DNA of 64,000 bases from RGDT01 sp964630925 (GCA_964630925.1 CAZVZK010000010.1:1-64000), one strand, 5' to 3'; counted from the stretch's first letter, positions 1-8,541 are shown. Notes: generated by a model not told the origin, from the sequence alone. Numbers and translations are program-made.

Positions 1-43
1 TGATCTCCCCTGAACGCGAAATTTTCGGAGCAGGGGGGTGCCT

Positions 44-133
44 GGGGGGGTGCAACGCAATGCAATCCGCACCACCCCGCCATCCCACCTGTCTACTTCT
101 GTCTAATTCCCACACCCGCCTGGTCGGTTACGA
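44..133. repeat. 90-bp dispersed repeat, copy 1
   Basis: This stretch matches 59003-59092 over 90 bases without gaps and with seven differences by eye. It starts with a run of seven G, has GCAAT units near its start and ends in GGTCGGTTACGA. It ends about 100 bases before the amylase start. The rest of 1-235 shows no gene; an 8-bp inverted repeat (151-158 with 185-192) lies between the repeat and the amylase gene. The function is unknown: it could be a regulatory leader, a small RNA or a remnant of a mobile element. Confidence 0.8.
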
Positions 134-235
134 GATTTGTTCGGCTTTTGAGGCCCGTGGCTTGAGCGGGATCGCCCTCCCCCTACGGGCCTGGGCATGA
201 ACGAGGGGTGCGAAGGCACCCGGAGCGAGAAGAAC

Positions 236-1681
236 ATGACATCCACTCACCATCCGACGCTGTACCAGGTCAACACGCGCGTGTGGCTGACCGCGCTGTC
301 GCGAAACCTGGGCCGTCCCGCCACGCTGGACGACATCCCCGACGCCGAGCTGGACCGGCTGGCTGAGATGGGCTTCGAGTGGGTCTGGCTTCTGAGCGTC
401 TGGCAGACCGGGCCGGAGGCCCGGGCGATCAGCCGCGCCAACCGGGGTTGGCGCGGGGAGTTCGAGGAGACGCTGCCCGACCTGCGCGAGGAGGACATCG
501 CCGGCTCCGGGTTCGCCGTCACCGGCTACACGACGCATGAGGGCCTCGGCGGCGACGCCGCCCTGGCCCGCGTCCGCGGACGGATGAAGAGGCGTGGCCT
601 GAAACTGATGCTCGACTTCGTGCCCAACCACATGGGCATCGGCCACCCCTGGGCGAGGACGCACCCGGAGCATTTCATCGCCGGGACGGAGGAGGGCATC
701 GCCCACGCCCCGCAGAATTTCATCCGCGCCGGCGGACGCATCCTGGCCCACGGGCGCGACCCATACTTCGACGGCTGGCCGGACACCTTGCAGTTGAACT
801 ACGGTAACGCGGCCACGCGCGACGCGATGGCCGGCGAGCTGGAGCGTATCGCCGGGCAGTGCGACGGCGTCCGCTGCGACATGGCCATGCTGATCCTGCC
901 GGACGTCTTCCAGCGGACCTGGGGCGTCCCGATGGAGCCATTCTGGCCGGCGGCCGTCTCGCGCGTCCGCCGGAAGAACCCGGACTTCACCTTGATGGCC
1001 GAGGTTTACTGGGGCCGTGAGTGGGACATGCAGCAGCAGGGGTTCGATTACGCCTACGACAAGACGCTGTACGACCGCCTGCGCGAGGGGCACGCCCGGC
1101 CTGTGCGCGAACACTTCCTGGCCGGCATGGACTACCAGGGCAAGCTCGCCCGCTTCCTGGAGAACCACGACGAGCCGCGCGCCGCGGCCACGTTCCCGCC
1201 CGGCAAGCACGAGGCCGCCGCCGCCCTCACCTTCCTCTCGCCGGGGCTGCGGTTCTTCCACCAGGGCCAGTTGGAGGGCCGCATCGTCCGGATCTCGCCG
1301 CACCTCGTCCGCGCCCCGGAGGAGCCGGTTCATGAGGGCCTCTCCCGCTTCTACGCGAAGCTCCTCGCGGCGCTGAAGCGTCCGGCGCTGCGTGACGGCG
1401 GGTGGAAGCTCCTGGAGTGCGTCCCCGCGTGGGACGGCAACTGGACGCACGACTGCTTCGTCGCGTTCTCCTGGGAGCTGGCGGGCGAGCGTCTGCTCGT
1501 CGCGGTGAACTACTCCGACAACCGGAGCCAGTGCCGCCTGCGCCTGCCGTTCGCGGGCCTGGGGGCGTGGCGGGTCACCGACCTGCTCGGCGACGCGGCG
1601 TATGACCGCGAGGGCGGCGAGCTGTTCCTCGACATGCCCCCGTGGGGCGTCCACCTCTTCACGCTCGAACGGAGGGCCTGA
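236..1681 (+). CDS. GH13 alpha-amylase family glycosidase
   Basis: Predicted glycoside hydrolase of clan GH13 acting on alpha-glucans. The four GH13 motifs are readable: region I DFVPNH (D127), region II GVRCD with the nucleophile D215, region III MAEVYW with the acid/base E256, and region IV ENHDE with D312. No signal peptide is seen, so it should be cytoplasmic, fitting glycogen or maltodextrin turnover. The ATG at 236 is preferred over the in-frame ATG at 197 because a purine-rich stretch (GGAGCGAGAAG) precedes it and homology starts at once (LYQVNTRVWL). Only 3 bases separate it from the debranching enzyme gene, so it is the first gene of a seven-gene operon. The exact specificity (amylase, maltosyltransferase or other) cannot be decided from motifs alone. 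Confidence 0.88.
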   Translation: MTSTHHPTLYQVNTRVWLTALSRNLGRPATLDDIPDAELDRLAEMGFEWVWLLSVWQTGPEARAISRANRGWRGEFEETLPDLREEDIAGSGFAVTGYTTHEGLGGDAALARVRGRMKRRGLKLMLDFVPNHMGIGHPWARTHPEHFIAGTEEGIAHAPQNFIRAGGRILAHGRDPYFDGWPDTLQLNYGNAATRDAMAGELERIAGQCDGVRCDMAMLILPDVFQRTWGVPMEPFWPAAVSRVRRKNPDFTLMAEVYWGREWDMQQQGFDYAYDKTLYDRLREGHARPVREHFLAGMDYQGKLARFLENHDEPRAAATFPPGKHEAAAALTFLSPGLRFFHQGQLEGRIVRISPHLVRAPEEPVHEGLSRFYAKLLAALKRPALRDGGWKLLECVPAWDGNWTHDCFVAFSWELAGERLLVAVNYSDNRSQCRLRLPFAGLGAWRVTDLLGDAAYDREGGELFLDMPPWGVHLFTLERRA

Positions 1682-1684
1682 GCC

Positions 1685-3730
1685 ATGCTCGCCGCACCCA
1701 TCGGCGCCACCGTCCGCGACGGCGGCGTCAACTTCTCGCTGTTCTCACGCACCGCCGAGGGCATCGAGCTGCTTCTGTTCGACCGAGAAGACGACGCACG
1801 CCCGGCCCGCGTCGTCCCCTTCGATCCGGCGGAAGGGCGCACCTACCACTACTGGCACGCCTTCGTGCCGGGCGTGAAGGCGGGGCAGTTGTACGGCTAC
1901 CGCGTCAAGGGGCCGCACGACCCGGCACGCGGCCTGCGCTTCGACGCCACCAAGGTCCTCCTCGACCCGTACGGCAGGGCCGTCGTCGCGCCGAAGGGCT
2001 ATGACCGCAAGGCCGCCGGTGCGCCCGGCGACAATTGCGCCACGGCGATGAAGAGCGTGGTGGTCGACCCGTCGGCCTACGACTGGGAGGGCGACAGGCC
2101 GCTCAACCGCCCGTCGTCGCGGACGATCATCTACGAGATGCACGTCAAGGGGTTCACGCGCCACCCCAGCTCCGGCGTCGGCGAGGCGACGCGCGGCACC
2201 TACGCGGGGCTGGTCGAGAAGATCCCGTACCTGAAGGACCTCGGCATCACCGCCGTCGAGCTGCTGCCGGTCTTCCAGTTCGACCCCCAGGACGCGCCGG
2301 CGGGGCGCGTGAACTACTGGGGCTACGCGCCGATCTCGTTCTTCGCACCGCACCAGGCGTACAGCTCGCGGCCGGGGCCGCTCGGGGCCGTCGATGAGTT
2401 CCGCGACATGGTCAAGGCACTGCACCGGGCCGGCATCGAGGTCATCCTGGACGTCGTCTTCAACCACACGTCCGAGGGGAATGAGGACGGGCCGACGTGC
2501 TGCTTCCGCGGCATCGACAACGCCATCTATTACATGCTCGAGGGCGGCGGGGAGAGGTACGCCAACTACACCGGGTGCGGCAACACGCTCAACGCGAATA
2601 ACCCCATCGTCCGGCGGATGATCCTGGACAGCCTGCGGTACTGGGTCACCGAGATGCACGTGGACGGCTTCCGATTCGACCTCGCGTCGATCCTCTCACG
2701 CGACCACGCGGGGCACGTCCTGCCCAACCCGCCGGTGCTGTGGGACATCGAGTCGGACCCGGAGCTGGCGGGGACGAAGCTGATCGCCGAGGCGTGGGAC
2801 GCGGCGGGGCTGTATCAGGTCGGGCGGTTCGTCGGCGACGCCTGGAAGGAGTGGAACGGCATCTTCCGGGACGACGTGCGGGACTTCTTCCGCGGCGAGG
2901 GCGGCGCGGTGCGCCGCCTGGCCGACCGCCTCGTCGGCAGCCCGGAGGTGTTCGGGCACGACGGGCGCGGCCCGGAGCAGAGCGTCAACTTCGTGACCTG
3001 TCACGACGGCTTCACCCTCAACGACCTGGTCAGCTACAACGGCAAGCACAACGAGGCCAACGGCGAGGGCAACCGCGACGGGGCCAACGACAACCGGAGC
3101 TGGAACTGCGGCGTCGAGGGGCCGACGGACGACCCGGCGATCGAGGCGCTGCGCAACCGGCAGGTGAAGAACTTCTTCACGGTCACCATGATGTCGCTGG
3201 GCGTGCCGATGATCCTGATGGGGGACGAGGTGCGGCAGACGCAGGGGGGCAACAACAACGCCTACTGCCAGGACAGCGAGGTGAGCTGGCTGGACTGGTC
3301 GCTGGTGCACAAGCACGCCGACGTTCACCGGTTCGTGACGCTGCTGAACGCCCGCCGGCTCCTGCGCGACACGGAGCATGAGCGGAGGCGGACGAGCCTG
3401 ACGGCCCTGCTGGCGCAGGCGAACAAGGCGTGGCACGGGGTCAAGGCGTTCCAGCCCGACTGGGGCGACGGCTCGCGCAGCATCGCCCTGAGCGCGGAGA
3501 TGAAGTACGAGGGCCTGTTCATGTACCTGGCGCTCAACGCCTACTGGGAGCCGCTGGATTTCGAGCTGCCGCCGTGCCCCACCGGCGGCCCGTGGCGGCG
3601 GTGGATCGACACGGCGCTGCCCTCGCCGGACGACATCGTGCCGTGGCAGGAGGCGCGGCCCGTGGGCGGGGCGACGTACCGCGTCGAGGCCCGGTCCGCC
3701 CTGCTGCTCTTCGTGAACGGCGGGGGGTGA
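1685..3730 (+). CDS. glgX: glycogen debranching enzyme GlgX
   Basis: Predicted isoamylase-type debranching enzyme (GH13) that cleaves alpha-1,6 branch points of glycogen. The 681 residues match the family's usual length. The N-terminal part (about 1-150) has the CBM48-like fold seen in GlgX, followed by the catalytic barrel with DVVFNH, GFRFD (nucleophile D332), IAEAWD (acid/base E369) and CHDGF (D441). The stretch after CHDGF (SYNGKHNEANGE) is typical of GlgX/TreX. GGAGGG precedes the ATG. It follows the amylase by 3 bases and is followed by the channel gene after 6 bases, so the three are probably one transcript. Together the two enzymes can take glycogen to linear glucans and short oligosaccharides. 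Confidence 0.94.
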   Translation: MLAAPIGATVRDGGVNFSLFSRTAEGIELLLFDREDDARPARVVPFDPAEGRTYHYWHAFVPGVKAGQLYGYRVKGPHDPARGLRFDATKVLLDPYGRAVVAPKGYDRKAAGAPGDNCATAMKSVVVDPSAYDWEGDRPLNRPSSRTIIYEMHVKGFTRHPSSGVGEATRGTYAGLVEKIPYLKDLGITAVELLPVFQFDPQDAPAGRVNYWGYAPISFFAPHQAYSSRPGPLGAVDEFRDMVKALHRAGIEVILDVVFNHTSEGNEDGPTCCFRGIDNAIYYMLEGGGERYANYTGCGNTLNANNPIVRRMILDSLRYWVTEMHVDGFRFDLASILSRDHAGHVLPNPPVLWDIESDPELAGTKLIAEAWDAAGLYQVGRFVGDAWKEWNGIFRDDVRDFFRGEGGAVRRLADRLVGSPEVFGHDGRGPEQSVNFVTCHDGFTLNDLVSYNGKHNEANGEGNRDGANDNRSWNCGVEGPTDDPAIEALRNRQVKNFFTVTMMSLGVPMILMGDEVRQTQGGNNNAYCQDSEVSWLDWSLVHKHADVHRFVTLLNARRLLRDTEHERRRTSLTALLAQANKAWHGVKAFQPDWGDGSRSIALSAEMKYEGLFMYLALNAYWEPLDFELPPCPTGGPWRRWIDTALPSPDDIVPWQEARPVGGATYRVEARSALLLFVNGGG

Positions 3731-3736
3731 CCAACG

Positions 3737-4711
3737 ATGCCGGCTGCCTTGTGGACGCTGTTCGCCGGATTCCTCGCTTGCGCCGCCGGCGAGGGGGTGG
3801 CCACGCGCCCCGACCCGGAGGGGAAGGCGACGCGCGTCACGGCGGCGGTGTACGTCATCGACGTGGCGGAGGTCGATGACTCCCGGCGGACGTTCACGGC
3901 GGACCTGTACGTCCTGTTCCGCTGGAAGGACGCCCGGCTGGCCTCCCCTTCCGGGAGGCGCAGGCTGCCGCTCGCGGAGGTCTGGCACCCCCCGCTGCTC
4001 GTCCTCAATCAGCGGAGCGTGGCCCGACTGCTGCCCGAGACGGCCGAGGTGGACGGCCAGGGCGAGGTGGAGTACCGGCAGCGGTTCCAGGGCACCTTCT
4101 CCGTCCATCTCGATCTGCGTGGCTTCCCGCTCGACCGGCAGGCCCTCGCGGTGCGGCTCATCACCCCCGGCCTGTCGCCGGCGCAGCTCGAGATCGTACC
4201 GGCCGAGCAGGCCGCACGCTCCGCCGCGTTCTCGATCCTCGACTGGGTGGTCGGGCCGCCGTCGTGCCGCGCCGAGACGCTCGCCGCGCCCGACGGTGGG
4301 GGGATCGCCGGGCTGAGGTGCGAGCTGCCGGCGAGCCGGCTGGCGATCGCGTACTTCTACCAGTTCGTCATCCCCCTTGCGTTCATCGTGAGCATGTCGT
4401 GGGCGGCGTTCTGGATGGCCCCGGAGCAGTTGCCCCCGCGCCAGTCCATCGCCGTCACGTCGATGCTGACGATCATCGCCTACCGATTCGTCCTCGCCAA
4501 CCAGCTGCCGAAGGTCGCCTACCTCACCCGCTTCGACTACCTCCTGCTGGGCTGCACCGCCCTGGTCTTCCTGGCCCTGGTGCAGGTGGTGGCCGTCCAC
4601 CGCCTCCTGACGCACGGCGACGCCGAGGGGGCGAGGGCGCTCGACCGGCGTGCGCGCTTCACCTTCCCGGCCCTGTTCGTGGCGCTGCTGGCCGCCGTGA
4701 TCCTCTTGTGA
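3737..4711 (+). CDS. pentameric ligand-gated ion channel (Cys-loop superfamily, prokaryotic type)
   Basis: The 324 residues fit a prokaryotic pentameric ligand-gated ion channel. A hydrophobic N-terminus (1-18) looks like a signal peptide. An extracellular beta domain follows, with the conserved FPLD motif (130-133). Four membrane segments lie at about 206-226, 236-256, 266-287 and 308-324. The pore-lining second helix (SIAVTSMLTIIAYR) and the YLTRFD loop after it resemble the GLIC/ELIC group. The two cysteines that form the Cys-loop in animal receptors are absent, as in most bacterial members; the cysteines present are at 14, 177, 195 and 273. The intracellular M3-M4 loop is short. Ligand and ion selectivity cannot be read from the sequence. 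Its position between GlgX and carbonic anhydrase suggests sensing of protons, bicarbonate or a small metabolite, which is inference. Confidence 0.85.
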   Translation: MPAALWTLFAGFLACAAGEGVATRPDPEGKATRVTAAVYVIDVAEVDDSRRTFTADLYVLFRWKDARLASPSGRRRLPLAEVWHPPLLVLNQRSVARLLPETAEVDGQGEVEYRQRFQGTFSVHLDLRGFPLDRQALAVRLITPGLSPAQLEIVPAEQAARSAAFSILDWVVGPPSCRAETLAAPDGGGIAGLRCELPASRLAIAYFYQFVIPLAFIVSMSWAAFWMAPEQLPPRQSIAVTSMLTIIAYRFVLANQLPKVAYLTRFDYLLLGCTALVFLALVQVVAVHRLLTHGDAEGARALDRRARFTFPALFVALLAAVILL

Positions 4712-4723
4712 AGGAGCCCGCCG

Positions 4724-5362
4724 ATGGAGTATGACGCCCATGCCCCCACCGCCGACGAGGCGCTGGCCCGATTGATGGCCGGCAACGGGCGGTTCCTGCG
4801 CGGCGAGGCGCGGATGTCGGGCCTGCCGCTGGAGTCGCTGCCCGAGCTGGCGAGGGGGCAGAAGCCGTTCGCCACCATCCTGGGTTGCAGCGACTCGCGC
4901 GTGCCGCCGGAGTGGGTCTTCGACGCCGGCCTGGGTCAACTGTTCGTCATCCGGGTGGCGGGCAACGTGCTGTCGGCGGAGGTGGCCGGCAGCCTCCAGT
5001 ACGCCGGCGCCCACCTGGGCACGCCGCTGTTCATGGTCCTCGGCCACGAGGGCTGCGGGGCGGTCGCCGCCGCCCTGGCGACACGCGACGAGGGCACACG
5101 CCATTTGTCGCGTATCCAGCTCCTGGTCGATGGCATCGTGCCGGGGCTGCCGCCCGACGACCCGTCGTTGCCGCCCGAGGGCCGGCTGTCGCGGGCCGTG
5201 GAGGCCAACGTGCGCTGGACGGTGCGGCAGATCCTGAACACGCCGGAGGGCCAGGCGCGTCTGCGCGAGGGCCGCGTGAAGATCGTCGGCGCGGTGTACG
5301 AGATCGGGACGGGACGGGTCCGGCTCCTGCCGGGGGCTGGCATTGAAGGGGAGGGGCGATGA
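4724..5362 (+). CDS. beta-class carbonic anhydrase
   Basis: Predicted zinc enzyme interconverting CO2 and bicarbonate. The beta-class zinc ligands and catalytic dyad are visible: CSDSR (C55, D57, R59) and GHEGCG (H108, C111). The 212 residues are normal for the family. An AAGGAG ribosome site stands before the ATG. It follows the ion channel by 12 bases and overlaps the LOG-family gene by an ATGA, so it is translationally coupled to it. No export signal is seen, so it should act in the cytoplasm. The pairing with a channel and, two genes on, a BASS-type carrier could point to bicarbonate or pH handling; this is inference. Confidence 0.93.
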   Translation: MEYDAHAPTADEALARLMAGNGRFLRGEARMSGLPLESLPELARGQKPFATILGCSDSRVPPEWVFDAGLGQLFVIRVAGNVLSAEVAGSLQYAGAHLGTPLFMVLGHEGCGAVAAALATRDEGTRHLSRIQLLVDGIVPGLPPDDPSLPPEGRLSRAVEANVRWTVRQILNTPEGQARLREGRVKIVGAVYEIGTGRVRLLPGAGIEGEGR

Positions 5363-6090
5363 GCGAGGAGAAGAAGGCGGGGGCGGTGAGCCTGGGGGAC
5401 GAGGACGGCGTCAAGCGGGTCCTGGCCGACGCCGTCTACGGCCTGTGGGACGTGGTCAACAGCCTGACGCGGCTGAAGCCGACGCGGCGCGAGCGTTACC
5501 GGGTGACGATCTTCGGCTCGGCGCGGACGAGGCCCGGCTCGTTCGGGTACGAGGAGACGAAGCGCGTCGCCGCCGCCCTCGCGGCCATGGGGTGCGACAT
5601 CATCACGGGCGGCGGGCCGGGCCTGATGCAGGCCGCCAACGAGGGGGCGGCGTCGGCAGGGGCGCCCGAGCGGGGCCGTTCGGCGGGCATCCGCGTCGAC
5701 CTGCCGTTCGAGCAGGAGGTCAACCCGTTCGTCGAGCAGGCGTTCGAGCACAAGACGTTCTTCACGCGCCTGCACCACTTCGTGCTGGCGTCCGACGCCT
5801 TCCTGGTGGCGCCCGGTGGCGTCGGCACGCTGCTGGAATTGAGCATGGTCTGGCAGCTCCTCCAGGTACGGCACGTCGAGGACACGCCGCTCATCCTGGT
5901 GGGGAAGATGTGGCCGCCGCTGATCGCCTGGGCGCGGGAGCATCTGCTTTCCACGGACCCGCCGCTGGCCAACGCGGCGGATCTGGACATCCCGCGCTGC
6001 GTCGGCTCGGCCGACGAGGCCATCGCCCTGATCCGCGAACACCACGCCGCGTGGCTGGCCCACGCGGGCCGTGCCGGGGGGCCGCCATGA
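5359..6090 (+). CDS. LOG family / TIGR00730-like Rossmann-fold protein
   Basis: Member of the family often annotated as lysine decarboxylase-like, whose characterised members (LOG) release free cytokinin bases from nucleotide monophosphates. The two family signatures are present: GGGPGLMQAANEG and PGGVGTLLE. At 243 residues it is slightly longer than the smallest members because of an N-terminal extension of about 45 residues. The start overlaps the carbonic anhydrase stop (ATGA) and a strong GGGGAGGGG site lies inside that gene's end. The real substrate in this organism is unknown; a nucleotide 5'-monophosphate phosphoribohydrolase role is the usual expectation. Confidence 0.85.
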   Translation: MSEEKKAGAVSLGDEDGVKRVLADAVYGLWDVVNSLTRLKPTRRERYRVTIFGSARTRPGSFGYEETKRVAAALAAMGCDIITGGGPGLMQAANEGAASAGAPERGRSAGIRVDLPFEQEVNPFVEQAFEHKTFFTRLHHFVLASDAFLVAPGGVGTLLELSMVWQLLQVRHVEDTPLILVGKMWPPLIAWAREHLLSTDPPLANAADLDIPRCVGSADEAIALIREHHAAWLAHAGRAGGPP

Positions 6091-6953
6091 CCGCCGAGCA
6101 GGCACTCGGCGTCCTGGTCATGGTGACGCTGATCGAGATGATGGCCGCCATCGGGCTGGGCGTGAAGCCCGACGAGCTGGCCGCCGTCGGGCGCGACTGG
6201 TGGCTGATGGCGCGGGCCGCCTTCGCCAACTACGCCCTCGTCCCGGCCGCCACCGTCGGGCTTCTGCTGCTGTTCCAGGCGCCGCCGATGGCGGCGGCGG
6301 GCTTCCTGATCCTGGCGGCCTGCCCCGGCGCGCCGTTCGGCCCGCCGCTGACGGCGATCGCGAAGGGCGACGTGGCCGTCTCCGTCGGCCTGATGGCGGC
6401 GCTGGCGGCGTCGTCCGCCGTGATCGCCCCGGTGCTGCTGGCGTTCCTGATGCCGCTGCTGTCGGGAGACGAGCCGCTGCGGATCGACGCCGCCAAGATC
6501 GCGTTCACGCTGCTGGTGACGCAGCTCCTGCCGCTGGCCGTCGGCCTGGGCGTGCGTCTGCGCTGGCCGGCGTTGGCGGAGCGGATGCTCGGGCCGGCGA
6601 CGCTGCTGAGCAAGGTTCTGAATCTGGCGGTGGTGGTGGGGGTGCTGGCGGCGAATTATCATCTCCTGGCGGAGATCCGCCTCCGCGGGTGGTCCGGCAT
6701 GGTGGTGCTGCTGATGGCGAGCTGGGCCGCCGGCTGGGTGATGGCCGGGGCCTCTTCACGCAAGGCGCTGACGCTGACGACGGGGCTGCGCAACGTCGGC
6801 GTCGGCCTGGTGATCGCCACGGCCAGCTTCCCCGGAACGGCCGCCGTGACCGCCGTGCTGGCGTTCGGGCTGCTGGGCGTGTTCGGGTCGCTGCTGCTGG
6901 CGTTGGCATGGGGGCGGGGGGCGCCGCCATCTACTCGGGAGGGAGAGTCATGA
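6087..6953 (+). CDS. BASS-type (bile acid:sodium symporter family) membrane transporter
   Basis: 288-residue polytopic membrane protein with about nine or ten hydrophobic segments and the small-residue-rich stretches of the bile acid:sodium symporter family, for example AACPGAPFGPP near residue 75 and TTGLRNVGVG near 232, which fit the two cross-over motifs that bind sodium. Members carry organic anions; relatives elsewhere include pantoate, pyruvate and bicarbonate carriers. The ATG overlaps the stop of the LOG gene (ATGA), and its own stop overlaps the PPK2 start in the same way. A longer open frame upstream is a shadow of the LOG gene. Given the neighbouring carbonic anhydrase, bicarbonate or an organic acid is a reasonable guess only. 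Confidence 0.75.
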   Translation: MTAEQALGVLVMVTLIEMMAAIGLGVKPDELAAVGRDWWLMARAAFANYALVPAATVGLLLLFQAPPMAAAGFLILAACPGAPFGPPLTAIAKGDVAVSVGLMAALAASSAVIAPVLLAFLMPLLSGDEPLRIDAAKIAFTLLVTQLLPLAVGLGVRLRWPALAERMLGPATLLSKVLNLAVVVGVLAANYHLLAEIRLRGWSGMVVLLMASWAAGWVMAGASSRKALTLTTGLRNVGVGLVIATASFPGTAAVTAVLAFGLLGVFGSLLLALAWGRGAPPSTREGES

Positions 6954-7735
6954 GCGCGAAGATGAAACGCAAGGAGTACGAGAAGCACCTGCAGGAATTG
7001 CAGACGGAGCTGTGCCGCCTGCAGCGCTGGGTGGTCCACGCGGGGCTGCGGGTGATCATCGTATTCGAGGGCCGCGACGCCGCCGGCAAGGGCGGGACGA
7101 TCAAGGCGATCACGGAGCGGGTCAGCCCGCGCGTCTTCCGCCTGGTGGCGCTGCCGGCCCCGTCGGACCGCGAGAAGACGCAGATGTACGTGCAGCGTTA
7201 CCTGCAGCACTTCCCGGCGGCGGGGGAGGTGGTGATCTTCGACCGGAGCTGGTACAACCGGGCCGGCGTCGAACACGTGATGGGCTTCTGCACGAAGGAC
7301 CAGTACCGCTCGTTCCTGGAGACGTGCCCGAAGTTCGAGTCCCACGTCACCTCGGCCGGCATCATCCTCCTCAAGTACTGGCTGGAGGTGGGGCCGGCAG
7401 AGCAGAAGAGGCGGTTCGAGGCGCGGATCGACGACCCGATGCGGCAGTGGAAGCTCAGCCCGATGGACCTGGAGTCGTACGCGCGGTGGGACGCCTACTC
7501 GAAGGCGCGCGACATGATGCTGGAGGCGACCGACACGAAGCAGGCGCCCTGGCACGTCGTGCGGTCGGACGACAAGCGGCGGGCGCGTCTGAACCTCATC
7601 GCGCACATCCTGAAGCGTGTCCCCTACGAGGACGTCCCCCAGGAGAAGGTCAAGCTGCCGAAGCGCCCGGAGAAGGGCGAGTACGACGACCAGGCGGGCC
7701 TGAAGGGCCGGCACTTCGTGCCGGAGAAGTATTGA
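6950..7735 (+). CDS. ppk2: polyphosphate kinase 2 family protein
   Basis: Predicted PPK2, which moves phosphate between polyphosphate and nucleotides. Seen in the sequence: Walker A GRDAAGKGG (residues 41-49, K47), Walker B FDRSWYNRAGVE with D98, and a lid-like region rich in Arg/Lys. The 261 residues are the size of the single-domain PPK2 group. The start overlaps the transporter stop (ATGA) and GGGAGGGAG stands just before it. As last gene of the operon it would supply nucleotide triphosphate from polyphosphate while the first two genes mobilise glycogen. The preferred nucleotide (AMP, ADP or GDP) cannot be told by eye. Confidence 0.92.
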   Translation: MSAKMKRKEYEKHLQELQTELCRLQRWVVHAGLRVIIVFEGRDAAGKGGTIKAITERVSPRVFRLVALPAPSDREKTQMYVQRYLQHFPAAGEVVIFDRSWYNRAGVEHVMGFCTKDQYRSFLETCPKFESHVTSAGIILLKYWLEVGPAEQKRRFEARIDDPMRQWKLSPMDLESYARWDAYSKARDMMLEATDTKQAPWHVVRSDDKRRARLNLIAHILKRVPYEDVPQEKVKLPKRPEKGEYDDQAGLKGRHFVPEKY

Positions 7736-7760
7736 CCGCGCGCGCGGCGCCGGATTTCTG

Positions 7761-7788
7761 TTGCTTGCCCTTGTCGGGCGGCTAGAAT
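7761..7788 (+). promoter_or_regulatory. possible sigma-70-type promoter before the TIGR03067-PFOR genes
   Basis: TTGCTT (7761-7766) and TAGAAT (7783-7788) are separated by 16 bases in the 205-base gap between ppk2 and the next gene. The match is moderate; it would give a leader of about 145 bases. Confidence 0.4.
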
Positions 7789-7940
7789 CGAATCTGATGT
7801 GACGCGACAGCCATTCTCATCCCGGCCACACCGGGGCCGCGTCACGCGAGGCAGACCAACGCCATCCCCGACTCTCCGCCCGCCCCTCGCCGCCATTCCC
7901 TGGCGAGGGCGGGATCATTTTCCACCCTTGGGGGGCTGTT

Positions 7941-8402
7941 ATGCCACGGAAATCGCGCACGCGCGCAGCACCGGCCTGGGCCAGCGATCCGGGCTGGCTG
8001 GAGAACCTGTGGGACGAGCCCACGGCCCTGGCCCCACGGGCCCGGGCCGGCCCCGAGGCGCTCCAGGGCGCCTGGCTCGCCACCGCCGGACGCCGGCAGG
8101 CCGAGCTGCTCATCCGCGGCGGCCACCTCACCGTCCACTTCGACAACGGCGACATCTACATGGGCCGCTTCACCCTCGGCGAGGGCCGCCCGGCGACGAT
8201 GGACGTCCTCGTCGAGGAGGGCCCGCACAAGCACAAGGGGCGGCTCGCTCTGTGCGTCTGGGAGGTGGCCGGCGACACGCTGCGCTGGTGCACCGCCTCC
8301 CCCGGCCAGACGGAACGCCCCGCCGGCTTCACCGAGGCCGACCCGCAACACCTGTGTCTGATCTTCCGCCGCGAACACACTTTGGCAAAGGAAGGGGCAT
8401 GA
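7941..8402 (+). CDS. TIGR03067-type planctomycete protein
   Basis: 153-residue protein that resembles the planctomycete-specific TIGR03067 domain. That pattern is an opening LQG-W motif (here LQGAW near residue 40), a glycine-rich beta-strand series, a central GDTLRWC motif, then PG-RP-F (PGQTERPAGF) and a final arginine-containing strand (LIFRR). Function of the family is unknown; many members are secreted, but this one has no signal peptide and instead has a charged N-terminus. A run of G stands before the ATG. Its stop overlaps the ATG of a small ORF leading to the oxidoreductase genes, so it may be co-translated with them. Confidence 0.65.
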   Translation: MPRKSRTRAAPAWASDPGWLENLWDEPTALAPRARAGPEALQGAWLATAGRRQAELLIRGGHLTVHFDNGDIYMGRFTLGEGRPATMDVLVEEGPHKHKGRLALCVWEVAGDTLRWCTASPGQTERPAGFTEADPQHLCLIFRREHTLAKEGA

Positions 8403-8506
8403 ACGACTCCATCGAAACAGAAACCGAAACGGGCGGCCCGCCGGCTCGGGCGGCGGGCACCGTCCGCACCCATCCCTCCTTGTCCCCCGAGGACGTGCCC
8501 CCATGA
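8399..8506 (+). CDS. small ORF, 35 residues, coupled to its neighbours
   Basis: This ORF starts in an ATGA overlap with the TIGR03067 gene and ends in an ATGA overlap with a second tiny ORF (8503-8541). The product starts MNDSIETETETGG and is rich in Thr, Glu and Pro; no family is recognised and no membrane segment is seen. The case for it being real is the overlap at both ends and the lack of any other gene here. It could equally be a chance reading frame in the leader of the oxidoreductase. Confidence 0.35.
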   Translation: MNDSIETETETGGPPARAAGTVRTHPSLSPEDVPP

Positions 8507-8541
8507 ATCCACACGTTCAAGAGAACAGAGAACCCTTATGA
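8503..8541 (+). CDS. 12-codon leader-like ORF
   Basis: The ORF encodes MNPHVQENREPL and overlaps the small ORF before it and the oxidoreductase start after it, each by ATGA. If translated, it would deliver ribosomes straight to the ATG at 8538, which has only a weak ribosome site of its own. Coding status is uncertain. Confidence 0.3.
   Translation: MNPHVQENREPL

Noticed and set aside
2696..5104. 802-codon open frame on the minus strand
   Set aside because: It is antisense to glgX, the channel and carbonic anhydrase, which have clear motifs; its translation is Arg/His/Pro-rich with no family, as usual for shadows in GC-rich DNA.
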